Shown: positions 8,266-16,258 of the stretch, piece by piece
Layout: every line of letters begins with the position of its first letter
How positions within the stretch are numbered: position 1 is the stretch's first letter
Source: an uncultured Eubacteriales bacterium
GTDB taxonomy: Bacteria > Bacillota > Clostridia > Oscillospirales > Acutalibacteraceae
DNA length: 64,000 nucleotides
Direction: 5' to 3'
NCBI GenBank assembly: GCA_934486615.1
Contig: CAKSQO010000002.1
Span: forward strand, 130,887-194,886
The notes under the pieces: generated by a model
Seen by the model: only the letters and a program-made list of their open reading frames with translations
Told to the model about the DNA's origin: nothing
The model's database searches: none
Translations under genes and position numbers: made by a program

Positions 8266-9720
8266 TCACGCCGTGGTCCGCTCGGGCTCTTCGGCGGTCC
8301 GCTCGGGTGAAGCCCCGGCGGAAGCGGCAGTCTCTGACGCGGCAGGCTCGGCGGCGGTTTCGGCGGTCTCCTGATCCATGGCGGTGGTGGAGCCCTGAGC
8401 GACTCCCTCGGTCGACTCGGGCAGGAACAGAATCTTGATCGTTGCGAGCATTATTTTCAAATCTTCGATTATATTCGGGTGGGCTATGTACATCAGATCC
8501 ATAACGAGCTTATCGTACGGCGTTGTGTTGTATTTGCCGTAGACCTGAGCGTAGCCTGTAAGGCCTGCTTTTGCCTGAAGTCTGAGCTTGAACTCGGGAA
8601 TTTCCTCGCAATACCGGGCGGCGATCTCGGGGCGCTCGGGGCGCGGGCCGACGATGCTCAAATCGCCCTTGAGAATATTTATCAGCTGCGGCAGCTCGTC
8701 AATTCGACAGGCGCGTATGACCTTGCCGACGGGCGTTATGCGGTCGTCGTTCTCGCCTGTTGAAAGGCGGGCGACGCCGTCCTTTTCCGCGTCGACTCTC
8801 ATACTGCGGAACTTGAGTATCTTAAACTCGCGGCCGTCTTTTGTCAGGCGCGTTTGCTTATAGAACACGGGGCCGCCGTCGGTCACCTTTACGGCGACGG
8901 ACGTGATAAGGAATATCGGGCTTAGTATGATTATCGCCGCGGCGGAAATGATGACATCGAGCACGCGCTTGAGCAGCAGATACTCGGGAGACGCCATATA
9001 TCTGCCTATGCACAGCATCGGCAGATGGAACATATGCCTGTGTTGCGCGCCGCTCATGATAACGTCGCCGATGCGCGGAATGACGAACATCTTTATGTCG
9101 TTATCGGTGCAGTATTTGAGGATAATATTGCGGTCGTGGCTGTGTACTCCGCTTACGAAAACGATGTCGATGCCGTCGAGTATCGACAGATCCTCGACGC
9201 ACTCGGCAGCGCTGACGGTGAGCACAACGTCGTACTTTTTGTTGAGGCCGTCTTCGTCGATGAGGGACTCCATTCCCTGACGCATATCATAAACAATCGC
9301 CGTCTTTTTCGGCTTGAATACGGCAAAATAGCCCCTGTGCGACGCAAACGACCACACAAGGGAAATCAGCATCTGACCGAAAAGAGCGGCAACTCCGGGC
9401 AAAATATTGGGCACACGGCCGCAAAGGACCGATATAACTATGTACATGACCAGGTCGCTCATTGCACAGGCAAGGAACTGGGCGTACACAATTTCGGATA
9501 TTCGCTGCATCGACACGGAGAACGCGTCGTACACGCGGCCGAGCATAACATAAAGCAGCAGGTAGAGTGCAAGCAGTGCGAGACTGCCGCCGAGAGCGAC
9601 TCGAGCAACGGTGTGCTCGGCGTAGTAAAGGAACCAGCAAAGGGCAAACGGAACTGTCATCAGCACGGCGTTAAGCACCTTGACCGAACGCAAAACAATT
9701 TCGTGCTTGAGTTTAGACAT
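8266..9720 (-). CDS. Polyprenyl-phosphate glycosyl-1-phosphate transferase (priming EPS sugar transferase)
   Basis: Initiates exopolysaccharide synthesis by moving a sugar-1-phosphate from a nucleotide sugar onto undecaprenyl phosphate. The N-terminal part has about four membrane helices and a CoA-binding-like domain. A fifth helix (VLDVIISAAAIIILSPIFL) leads into the catalytic bacterial-sugar-transferase domain with GPVFYKQTRLTKDGREF, KFRSMRVDAE, RIDELPQLINILKGDLSIVG and GPRPERPE. The tail after the catalytic core is a low-complexity Ala/Glu/Thr segment. Three ATGs occur in a row; GAGGA is best spaced (7 bases) from the third at 9720, so that start is chosen. The stop is TGA, after which the same frame stays open for 25 codons (see findings). 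Family WcaJ/WbaP is clear; the sugar is not. Confidence 0.9.
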   Translation of the reverse strand: MSKLKHEIVLRSVKVLNAVLMTVPFALCWFLYYAEHTVARVALGGSLALLALYLLLYVMLGRVYDAFSVSMQRISEIVYAQFLACAMSDLVMYIVISVLCGRVPNILPGVAALFGQMLISLVWSFASHRGYFAVFKPKKTAIVYDMRQGMESLIDEDGLNKKYDVVLTVSAAECVEDLSILDGIDIVFVSGVHSHDRNIILKYCTDNDIKMFVIPRIGDVIMSGAQHRHMFHLPMLCIGRYMASPEYLLLKRVLDVIISAAAIIILSPIFLITSVAVKVTDGGPVFYKQTRLTKDGREFKILKFRSMRVDAEKDGVARLSTGENDDRITPVGKVIRACRIDELPQLINILKGDLSIVGPRPERPEIAARYCEEIPEFKLRLQAKAGLTGYAQVYGKYNTTPYDKLVMDLMYIAHPNIIEDLKIMLATIKILFLPESTEGVAQGSTTAMDQETAETAAEPAASETAASAGASPERTAEEPERTTA

Positions 9721-9846
9721 CATCATTCTCCTCAAAATTCACTCCGCAAGAGATCAAAAAAAATCAAACGCACAGAGTGTTTATGTGATAAACCGTAGGT
9801 TAAATTGCCGTATGGGCGCAAAAATACACAATTACACTTTTATTAC

Positions 9847-9875
9847 ATACTAACATATTCGCGTGAAAATATCAA
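9847..9875 (-). promoter_or_regulatory. Sigma-A promoter of the priming sugar transferase
   Basis: Minus-strand TTGATA, 17-base spacer, TAGTAT. Predicted start near 9840 leaves a leader of about 120 bases that includes a CACTC/GAGTG hairpin with an internal T8 run. The stretch from about 9876 to 10081 holds nothing else that I recognise. Confidence 0.6.
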
Positions 9876-10081
9876 GGAATTTGCTTCATAAAATTGCCCC
9901 TTCAATCGTGCTGATAATGAAAATTGCGCCAAAAATGCTCTTAATCGGTTAAAAAAGGACGGATTGCTCCGCTGCACGACCTTTTCCGACGCATATCGGG
10001 GGAGCGCATTATATAGCTACTATGTATATCGATAAATGGAATACCGATATGAAAAAGCGGCAATTCTCTTTTGCTCCCGCT

Positions 10082-10103
10082 TTGTGTTAATATTAAGGTG
10101 CAA
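10082..10103 (+). promoter_or_regulatory. Possible Rex operator / rex promoter region
   Basis: TTGTGTTAATATTAAGGTGCAA, split here as two half-sites around TTAATATTAA, resembles the Rex dyad (TTGTGAA or TTGTTAA half-sites) with an imperfect spacer. It lies about 30 bases upstream of the rex start, where autoregulation would be expected. The TAATAT inside could also be the -10 box. Weak evidence. Confidence 0.35.
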
Positions 10104-10129
10104 TCAACGGCAAAGGGGGTTAAAGCGCC

Positions 10130-10768
10130 TTGAAGTCATACGAAATTTCAAAAGCCGCTCTCGGGCGTATTCCGACCTATCTTAGCTTTTTGCAGCAGCT
10201 GCCCGACAGCGTGACAAGCGTTTCGGCGACGCTTATTTCAAAGGAGCTGGGGCTCGGCGAGGTACAGGTCCGTAAGGACCTCGGAGCCGTGTGCGGCGCA
10301 GGCAAGCCGAAGGTCGGCTACGCGCGTGCGGAGCTTGAGAGCAGCCTGAAGCGCTGCCTTGACGGCAAAAACGGCACGGCGGTCATCATCGGAGCGGGCA
10401 AGCTCGGGCGGGCGCTGCTCGACCACCGCGGCTTTGCGGCGTTCGGCATTTCGATAGTCGCCGCGTTCGATCGCAGCGCCGACGAAAACGGCCGCTCATC
10501 GTCGGGCAAGCCGATACTCCCGCTGGCAAAGCTGCCCGACTTCTGCCGCGAAAATAATGTCAAGCTCGGCATAATCGCCGTCGCGGACGAGGCGGCGCAG
10601 GCCGCGTGCAACCTGCTGTATGACAGCGGCGTCAAGGTAATGTGGAGCTTTTCGTCCGGTCCGCTGTACAAGCCGCTCGACGCGGTGGTGCAGTACGAAA
10701 ATCTGGCGCTGAGCCTTGCTCACCTTAAAATGCAGGCTCTCGACCTGCCCGAGCGCAGGAACGTCTGA
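10130..10768 (+). CDS. rex: Redox-sensing transcriptional repressor Rex
   Basis: A 212-residue repressor that senses the NADH/NAD+ ratio and controls fermentation and hydrogen genes. The N-terminal winged helix contains ISKELGLGEVQVRKDLG, the family recognition segment. The C-terminal Rossmann domain begins AVIIGAGKLGRALLDH, the dinucleotide-binding loop, and ends with a domain-swapped helix. Length matches the family (about 210). The start is TTG at 10130 with AGGGGG ten bases upstream. It heads a plus-strand cluster leading to a [FeFe] hydrogenase, a typical Rex target, so local control of the hydrogenase is likely. A degenerate dyad lies in its own promoter. Confidence 0.95.
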   Translation: MKSYEISKAALGRIPTYLSFLQQLPDSVTSVSATLISKELGLGEVQVRKDLGAVCGAGKPKVGYARAELESSLKRCLDGKNGTAVIIGAGKLGRALLDHRGFAAFGISIVAAFDRSADENGRSSSGKPILPLAKLPDFCRENNVKLGIIAVADEAAQAACNLLYDSGVKVMWSFSSGPLYKPLDAVVQYENLALSLAHLKMQALDLPERRNV

Positions 10769-10853
10769 ATTTATCCGCGTGTTTACACTCCGCAAAAGCC
10801 TTCGGCACTTCGGCCGCGGCAAAAGCGGTACAAATTAAAAAGAGGTATGAATT

Positions 10854-11603
10854 ATGAAACTCGACAACATCATCGCAAAAAGATCCGACAAGACCGTATA
10901 CCGCGACGGCGAGTATTGCCTGAAGGTATTCGACTCCGATTTTTCAAAGGCCGACGTGCTCAACGAGGCGCTCAATCAGGCCCGCGTTGAGGAGACCGGC
11001 CTGAATATTCCGAAAATTCACGCTGTTACCATGGTCGACGGCAAGTGGACCATTGTCTACGGTTTCATCGAGGGCACGACCCTTGCAAAGCTGATGGAGA
11101 AAAATCCCGACAAGCGCGACGAGTACCTCGATATGTTCGTTTCGCTCCAGATCGAAGTGCAGTCGCACACCTGCCGGCTGCTTAACAAGCTCAAGGACAA
11201 GATGAACCTCAAAATCAGCGCGACCGGGCTGTCGGCTACGACCCGCTACGACCTGCTGACCCGTCTTGAGGGTATGCCCAAGCACAACAAGCTCTGCCAC
11301 GGCGACTTCAACCCCTCGAACGTCATCGTTACCGCCGACGGCACTCCGTTCATCATCGACTGGTCGCACGCAACCCAGGGCAACGCGTCCGCCGACGCGG
11401 CGCTGACCTACCTGCAGTTCAGCCTCAGCGGCGACCGCGAGACAGCCGACAGGTACCTTGAGCTGTTCTGCTCCAAGAGCGCTACCGCCAAGAAGTACGT
11501 CCAGTCGTGGCTGCCGATCGTCGCCGCTTCGCAGCTTGCAAAAAGCAGCGAAAAGGACGCGCAGTTCCTCGAAAGCTGGATCGACGTCGTCGATTACGAA
11601 TGA
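10854..11603 (+). CDS. Aminoglycoside phosphotransferase-fold kinase
   Basis: A 249-residue protein of the APH/choline-kinase fold. The catalytic loop is visible as LCHGDFNPSNVIV (H-G-D-x-x-x-x-N) and the metal-binding loop as FIIDWSHA (I-D-W). A kinase N-lobe precedes, with YCLKVFDS supplying the probable ATP lysine. The family phosphorylates small molecules (sugars, choline, antibiotics); most chromosomal members have unknown substrates and should not be read as resistance genes. It lies 85 bases after rex and 25 bases before a ferredoxin-like gene, probably in one transcript with the hydrogenase. What it phosphorylates here is unknown. Confidence 0.8.
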   Translation: MKLDNIIAKRSDKTVYRDGEYCLKVFDSDFSKADVLNEALNQARVEETGLNIPKIHAVTMVDGKWTIVYGFIEGTTLAKLMEKNPDKRDEYLDMFVSLQIEVQSHTCRLLNKLKDKMNLKISATGLSATTRYDLLTRLEGMPKHNKLCHGDFNPSNVIVTADGTPFIIDWSHATQGNASADAALTYLQFSLSGDRETADRYLELFCSKSATAKKYVQSWLPIVAASQLAKSSEKDAQFLESWIDVVDYE

Positions 11604-11628
11604 GCTTTTTCAGGAGAAGTGCCGCATT

Positions 11629-11877
11629 ATGACGATTGAGATTTGCGTAGGCTCGGCCTGCCGCGTCAAGGGCTCTGAGAAGATAGTCTCCTTGTTCCGT
11701 CAGGCGCTCGGCAAGGCGGGCGGCGGCGCGCAGGTCGCCCTCTCGGGCAGCCTGTGCGCAGGCAAATGCAGCCGCGACGGCGTTACTGTGACCGTCGACG
11801 GTGAGGCCTACTCGGGCATTACGCCGATGAACTTCAAGACTTTTTTCAACGACAAAGTACTGCCGCGCTTAGGCTGA
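11629..11877 (+). CDS. Thioredoxin-like [2Fe-2S] ferredoxin
   Basis: An 82-residue protein with the C-x4-C (CVGSAC) and C-x3-C (CAGKC) pairs that bind a [2Fe-2S] cluster in thioredoxin-fold ferredoxins and in the NuoE/HndA type subunits. It lacks the N-terminal helical bundle of full NuoE, so it is the minimal cluster domain. The start chosen is ATG 11629, with CAGGAG upstream; a longer upstream reading overlaps the kinase and is not supported. It precedes the hydrogenase by 48 bases, so it probably delivers or accepts its electrons. Confidence 0.85.
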   Translation: MTIEICVGSACRVKGSEKIVSLFRQALGKAGGGAQVALSGSLCAGKCSRDGVTVTVDGEAYSGITPMNFKTFFNDKVLPRLG

Positions 11878-11925
11878 GTTCTTTTCACCCGCATTGGGCA
11901 GGCAAACCACAGGAGGATCAGAAAA

Positions 11926-13356
11926 ATGAGAAAATTCGATACAAAGGTGCAGCACCTTAAATACAAGGTGCTGCGCGAGGTCGCGCGTCTGGCATGGAAC
12001 GATTCGCTGCTTGACAACCTGCTCGACATACCCAAGACGATAGTACCAGACAAGACCCCGACCATGCGCTGCTGCGTATACAAAGAGCGCGCGATACTTG
12101 CCGAGCGCGTCAAGCTCGCGATGGGCGGAAATCCGCTCAATCCGAATGTCATCGAGGTCATCAGCATCGCCTGCGACGAGTGCCCGATGGGCGGCTACGA
12201 GGTCACAAACGCATGTCGCGGATGTCTTATGCACCGTTGTGAGGACGCATGTCGATTCGGCGCGATCTCGTTCGACCGCAACCACGTCGCGCACATTGAC
12301 AAGTCCAAATGCAAGGAGTGCGGCGCGTGCTCGAAGGTATGTCCCTACACCGCCATCATAAGCCGTAAGCGCCCGTGCGAGAACGCCTGCAAGATCAAGG
12401 CGATACATATGAACGACGACGGCGCAAGCGTCATCGACAACAGCAAGTGCATCTCGTGCGGCGCGTGCGTTTATCAGTGTCCCTTCGGTGCGATAACGGA
12501 CAAGTCGTACATTCTCGACGCCATCGACATCATCAAAAAGAGCGAGCACGGCAAGAAGTACAAGGTCTATGCCGTCGTCGCGCCCGCTATCTCGAGCCAG
12601 TTCAGGTACGCAAAGCTCGGGCAGGTCATCGCGGGGCTTAAAGAGCTGGGCTTCGACATGGTGGTTGAAGCGGCGCTCGGAGCGGACATGGTCGCCTACG
12701 CCGAGTCGCAGGAGCTGGCTGAAAAGGGATTTTTGACAAGCTCATGCTGTCCTGCGTTCGTGACGTATATCGAGAAGGCGTTCCCCGCCCTCGTGCCGAA
12801 CATATCGCACAATCTGTCACCCATGGCGACCGTCGCCAAGTTCATAAAGGAGAACGACGAGCCGTGCAAGGTCGTGTTCATCGGGCCGTGCACCGCCAAA
12901 AAGGCCGAGGTGCACAAGGACTCCGTCAAGCCCTACGTTGACGTTGCTCTGACGTTTGAGGAGCTGCAGGCGCTGTTTGACAGCCGCGACATCGAGATTA
13001 CCGACCTCGGCGAGGAGGAGCTGGACAACGCGTCCTACTTCGGCCGCATATTCGCCCGCTGCGGCGGACTTTCCTCGGCGGTTGAGGAGGCGCTTAAGGA
13101 GCAGGGACAGACCGACTTCGAGCTGAAGCCGTTCTCCTGCGACGGAATCGAGGCGTGCCGCCTTGCGCTGCTGAAGAAAAACAAGGGGCTGCTCGACGCG
13201 AACTTCATCGAGGGTATGGCCTGCGTGGGCGGCTGTATCGGCGGCGCAGGCTGCCTGACCCACGGCGAGCGAAACCGCGCCGACGTCGACAAGTACGGCC
13301 AACTTGCAGGCGACAGGACAATAGTCAAAGCAATCGAGGACGCAAATCAGCTGTAA
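11926..13356 (+). CDS. [FeFe] hydrogenase, monomeric, group B-like
   Basis: A 476-residue hydrogenase that reversibly reduces protons to H2. Two [4Fe-4S] ferredoxin motifs lie at about 129-139 (CKECGACSKVCP) and 175-185 (CISCGACVYQCP). Extra N-terminal cysteines (C83, C86, C97, C100, C105, C109) could bind another cluster. The H-cluster signatures are TSSCCPAF at about 271-278, GPCTAKKAE near 321, and EGMACVGGCIGGAGC near 429-443. The Phe after TSSCCPA and the absence of a long N-terminal NADH-type extension match group B enzymes, whose physiological role is poorly known. Maturases HydEFG are not in the window. Regulation by the nearby rex is likely. Confidence 0.92.
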   Translation: MRKFDTKVQHLKYKVLREVARLAWNDSLLDNLLDIPKTIVPDKTPTMRCCVYKERAILAERVKLAMGGNPLNPNVIEVISIACDECPMGGYEVTNACRGCLMHRCEDACRFGAISFDRNHVAHIDKSKCKECGACSKVCPYTAIISRKRPCENACKIKAIHMNDDGASVIDNSKCISCGACVYQCPFGAITDKSYILDAIDIIKKSEHGKKYKVYAVVAPAISSQFRYAKLGQVIAGLKELGFDMVVEAALGADMVAYAESQELAEKGFLTSSCCPAFVTYIEKAFPALVPNISHNLSPMATVAKFIKENDEPCKVVFIGPCTAKKAEVHKDSVKPYVDVALTFEELQALFDSRDIEITDLGEEELDNASYFGRIFARCGGLSSAVEEALKEQGQTDFELKPFSCDGIEACRLALLKKNKGLLDANFIEGMACVGGCIGGAGCLTHGERNRADVDKYGQLAGDRTIVKAIEDANQL

Positions 13357-13368
13357 AAAAGATATAGC

Positions 13369-13415
13369 AATCACCCGCTGCGGTATAAAAAACCGGCCGC
13401 AGCGGGTGATTTTTT
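13369..13415 (+). terminator. Rho-independent terminator after the hydrogenase
   Basis: A perfect 15-bp stem (AATCACCCGCTGCGG with CCGCAGCGGGTGATT) followed by TTTTTT. It ends the rex-hydrogenase unit. Confidence 0.9.
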
Positions 13416-13463
13416 GCATTTTAAGTTGCAGACGCTTTGTGTAAAAAACAGCTTAACAGCATA

Positions 13464-13503
13464 AAAACCGACCCGCGCGGGAAATATCGCACGGGGCGGT
13501 TTT
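13464..13503 (-). terminator. Terminator of the liv operon
   Basis: Minus-strand AAAACCGCCCCGTGCG pairs imperfectly with CGCGCGGGTCGGTTTTT, ending in a T run. It lies about 125 bases past the livF stop and faces the hydrogenase terminator. Confidence 0.65.
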
Positions 13504-13628
13504 GAATTATATTTGATTCGTCGGGCAAAGTCATTATCCGACTTGCGGCGGAAATTCGTCTGACGTCGATCAGTGAAAAATCATCTGCCGTCGGTCGGCT
13601 GAAATTCGATTGCAGAGCCTCCTCTGCC

Positions 13629-14339
13629 TTAGCCGCCGAGGTAGGCCTTTTTAACTTCCTCGCTCTGCATAAGCTCTTTGCCTGTGCCCGAGAGGACGAT
13701 TCGGCCGTTCTCGAGGACGTAGGCGCGGTCGGAAATCGCAAGCGACTTTCCCGCGTTCTGCTCAACAAGCAGGACGGTCGTGCCGCCCTTATGAAAGTCC
13801 TTGATTATATCAAAGACCTCGTCGACGAGCAAGGGAGAAAGTCCCATCGACGGCTCATCAAGCATAAGCAGGTCGGGGTGGCTCATCATAGCGCGGCCCA
13901 TTGCGAGCATCTGCTGCTCGCCGCCCGAAAGAGTGCCCGCGATCTGGTCGCGGCGCTCACCGAGGCGCGGGAAGCGCTCGTATATGCCCTCGATGTCCTT
14001 TTTGACAACGCTCTTGTCCTTCTGCGAAAATGCACCCATAAGCAGGTTGTCGTAGACGCTCAGCTCCTGAAACACGCGTCGACCCTCGGGCACCTGTGCG
14101 ATGCCGAGGTGGACAATCTTATGGCACGGCATATGCGTGATCTCTCTGCCGTCGTAGGTGACGGAGCCGGCGCGAATCGGGATAAGACCGTTTATGCTCT
14201 GCATAGTGGTGGTCTTGCCCGCGCCGTTTGCGCCGATGAGCGTGACGATCTCGCCGCGCTCGACCTTAAAGCTGATGCCCTTGAGCGCCTGAATGACGCC
14301 GTAGTACACCTCGAGGTTATTTACTTCAAGCAAAGCCAT
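13629..14339 (-). CDS. livF: Branched-chain amino-acid ABC transporter ATPase LivF
   Basis: A 236-residue ABC ATPase, one of two that power branched-chain amino-acid import. Walker A is GANGAGKTT, the signature is LSGGEQQMLAMGRA, Walker B is LLMLDEPSMGLSP, and the H-loop is LLVEQNA. SMGLSP and the VPEGRRVF segment are characteristic of LivF rather than LivG. The start at 14339 (MALLEVNNLEVYYG) has GGAGG at a good distance; the in-frame extension upstream overlaps livG and lacks a ribosome site. It is the last gene of livJHMGF. Confidence 0.95.
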   Translation of the reverse strand: MALLEVNNLEVYYGVIQALKGISFKVERGEIVTLIGANGAGKTTTMQSINGLIPIRAGSVTYDGREITHMPCHKIVHLGIAQVPEGRRVFQELSVYDNLLMGAFSQKDKSVVKKDIEGIYERFPRLGERRDQIAGTLSGGEQQMLAMGRAMMSHPDLLMLDEPSMGLSPLLVDEVFDIIKDFHKGGTTVLLVEQNAGKSLAISDRAYVLENGRIVLSGTGKELMQSEEVKKAYLGG

Positions 14340-14343
14340 ATCA

Positions 14344-15114
14344 TTAACCTCCGATGTACGCCTTGATGACCTCGGGGTCACTCAGCGCGGTCTGCGGGTC
14401 GCCCTGCGCGAGCACCGTACCGAAGTTGAGGACGGTCAGCTCGTCGCAAAGACCGGAAACGAACTTCATATCGTGCTCGATAAGCAGGATTGTCATATCG
14501 AATTTGTCGCGGATAAAGCGGATTATATCCATAAGCTCGGCAGTCTCGTTCGGGTTCATACCCGCGGCCGGCTCGTCGAGCAGCAGCAACTTGGGATCGG
14601 TCGCGATGGCGCGCGCGATCTCGAGCTTGCGCTGCTTGCCGTAAGGAAGGTTGCAGGAGAGGTTGTTGCGTTCCTCTTCAAGGTCGAAGATGCGCAGGAT
14701 CTCCTTTGCGCGCTCGCGCATACGCTTTTCGACGTCGAAGTGGCGCGGCAGCCTGAAAATGCTCTCGACAGGGGTGCATTTGAACTCGGGCCGGTCGGTC
14801 AGGCCGACAAGGACGTTGCGTATGACAGACATATTGTTGAACAGACGGATATTCTGGAATGTTCTTGCTATACCCGCGTGGTTGATTGCCTCCTGCGACT
14901 TGCCGTTGAGCTTGACTCCGTCGAGAAAGAACTCGCCCTCGGTCGGCTTGTACACGCCCGTGAGCATATTGAACACGGTGGTTTTGCCCGCGCCGTTAGG
15001 GCCGACAAGGCCGTAAAGCTGATTTTTCTTGATTTTCAGGTCAAGCCCCTGAACGGCTTTAAGTCCGCCGAACGAAATGCCGAGGCTTTTGGTTTCAAGC
15101 ATATATTCAGACAT
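14344..15114 (-). CDS. livG: Branched-chain amino-acid ABC transporter ATPase LivG
   Basis: A 256-residue ABC ATPase, partner of LivF. Walker A is GPNGAGKTT, then ARTFQNIRLF, the near-signature LPYGKQRKLEIARA, Walker B LLLLDEPAAGMNP and LLIEHDMKFV. The LPYG(K/R)QR signature in place of LSGGQ and AAGMNP are typical of LivG. Its C-terminal segment FGTVLAQGDPQTALSDPEV resembles the regulatory tail of the family. It begins one base after the livM stop and is followed 4 bases later by livF, so the four membrane/ATPase genes are tightly packed. Confidence 0.95.
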   Translation of the reverse strand: MSEYMLETKSLGISFGGLKAVQGLDLKIKKNQLYGLVGPNGAGKTTVFNMLTGVYKPTEGEFFLDGVKLNGKSQEAINHAGIARTFQNIRLFNNMSVIRNVLVGLTDRPEFKCTPVESIFRLPRHFDVEKRMRERAKEILRIFDLEEERNNLSCNLPYGKQRKLEIARAIATDPKLLLLDEPAAGMNPNETAELMDIIRFIRDKFDMTILLIEHDMKFVSGLCDELTVLNFGTVLAQGDPQTALSDPEVIKAYIGG

Positions 15115-15115
15115 A

Positions 15116-16258
15116 TCACTTGTCCCCCTTCTTCGGTTCGTCGGGCTTGTACGGGTCGACCTTTGCGGGATCGATCGAAAGCAGCTCGTCCATCTTTATC
15201 TTGGTCGGGACTTTATCCCAGTCGGCGCGGTCGTCGGCAACCTTTGCGGGGTCGTGCTTGCCGCTGCCGAATCTCGCAAACAGCGAGCGGAAGTTGTAGC
15301 GCTCCCTGAAGCCCTTGAGTGCGGGTGCATTGTTGTAGATGACGATGATTATCAGGATAAGCGCGTAGAACAGGTTCTGCAGCACGGCGAGGTCGCCCGT
15401 GAGGACGGTCGCGAGCTTTGCGTTGAGGAAGGTTATCAGCGTTGCGGCGATGATTGAGCCGTTTATGCTGCCCATTCCGCCGAGGACGACCATAACGAGT
15501 ATCTCGATAGAGTAGTTATAGCCGAACTTGGCGCTCTCGACGTTGTAGTTGCTGAAGCTGTAGAGCACTCCCGCGATACCGGCGAAGAAAGCCGAGATGG
15601 TAAACGCCATCAGCTTGTACTTGGTGACGTTTATGCCCGTCGCACGGGCGGCGATCTCGTTGTCGCGGATAGCGGTTATGGCGCGTCCGTGCTTGGAGCG
15701 CATAAGGTTCTGAATCACGGCGAGGGTTGCGAGCACAAGCAGGAACCCGTAGATAAAGAGCGTGTTCTTGTCAAAGCGCGGGGTCGAAAGTCCGATAGCT
15801 CCGCCGAAGGACGAGGAGCTGCTGTTCTGGAACAGCGACTTGACGATCTCGCCGAACGCGAGCGTGACTATCGCGAGGTAGTCGCCTTTAAGCCGCAGCG
15901 CGGGCAGCCCGATGAGCACGCCGCACGCAGCAGCGGCTATACCGCCGACGACGAGCGAAATGAGCATGGTCGGCAGGCTGTTGCCGAGCGCAGGCGCAAT
16001 CAGGCTTGCCAGCTTGCCGCCGAGGTATGCACCGACGCACATAAAGCCGGCGTGGCCGAGCGACAGCTCGCCGAGGAAGCCGACGACGAGGCTGAGCGAG
16101 ACTGCAAGGATAATGCTGATAGAGATTTTTTCAAGCAGGAACTCGGTTGACGAAGAAAGTCCGCTTGTAAACGAAAGAATTGTGAAAACAACAATGATAG
16201 CCGCGATGACCGCGTAGTTTATCAGATGTTTCCATCCGTATGAGCCGGTGCGTTTCAT
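15116..16258 (-). CDS. livM: Branched-chain amino-acid ABC transporter permease LivM
   Basis: A 380-residue permease of the LivM type. It has eight or more hydrophobic helices, the conserved GELSLGHAGFMCVGAY and LRLKGDYLAIVTLAFGEI segments, and the ATPase-coupling loop AIRDNEIAARATGINVTKYK. The last 60 or so residues form a charged, proline-rich cytoplasmic tail (ending DPYKPDEPKKGDK) longer than in most LivM proteins; its role is unknown. It overlaps livH by one base at the start, so the two permeases are co-translated. Transport specificity for leucine/isoleucine/valine is inferred from family. Confidence 0.93.
   Translation of the reverse strand: MKRTGSYGWKHLINYAVIAAIIVVFTILSFTSGLSSSTEFLLEKISISIILAVSLSLVVGFLGELSLGHAGFMCVGAYLGGKLASLIAPALGNSLPTMLISLVVGGIAAAACGVLIGLPALRLKGDYLAIVTLAFGEIVKSLFQNSSSSSFGGAIGLSTPRFDKNTLFIYGFLLVLATLAVIQNLMRSKHGRAITAIRDNEIAARATGINVTKYKLMAFTISAFFAGIAGVLYSFSNYNVESAKFGYNYSIEILVMVVLGGMGSINGSIIAATLITFLNAKLATVLTGDLAVLQNLFYALILIIIVIYNNAPALKGFRERYNFRSLFARFGSGKHDPAKVADDRADWDKVPTKIKMDELLSIDPAKVDPYKPDEPKKGDK

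Noticed and set aside
9025..9798. 257-codon plus-strand frame over the priming sugar transferase
   Set aside because: Shadow of a gene with intact catalytic motifs on the other strand.
10854..11603. Antibiotic resistance gene
   Set aside because: The protein has the APH fold, but most chromosomal members act on other small molecules, and the neighbours are redox genes.
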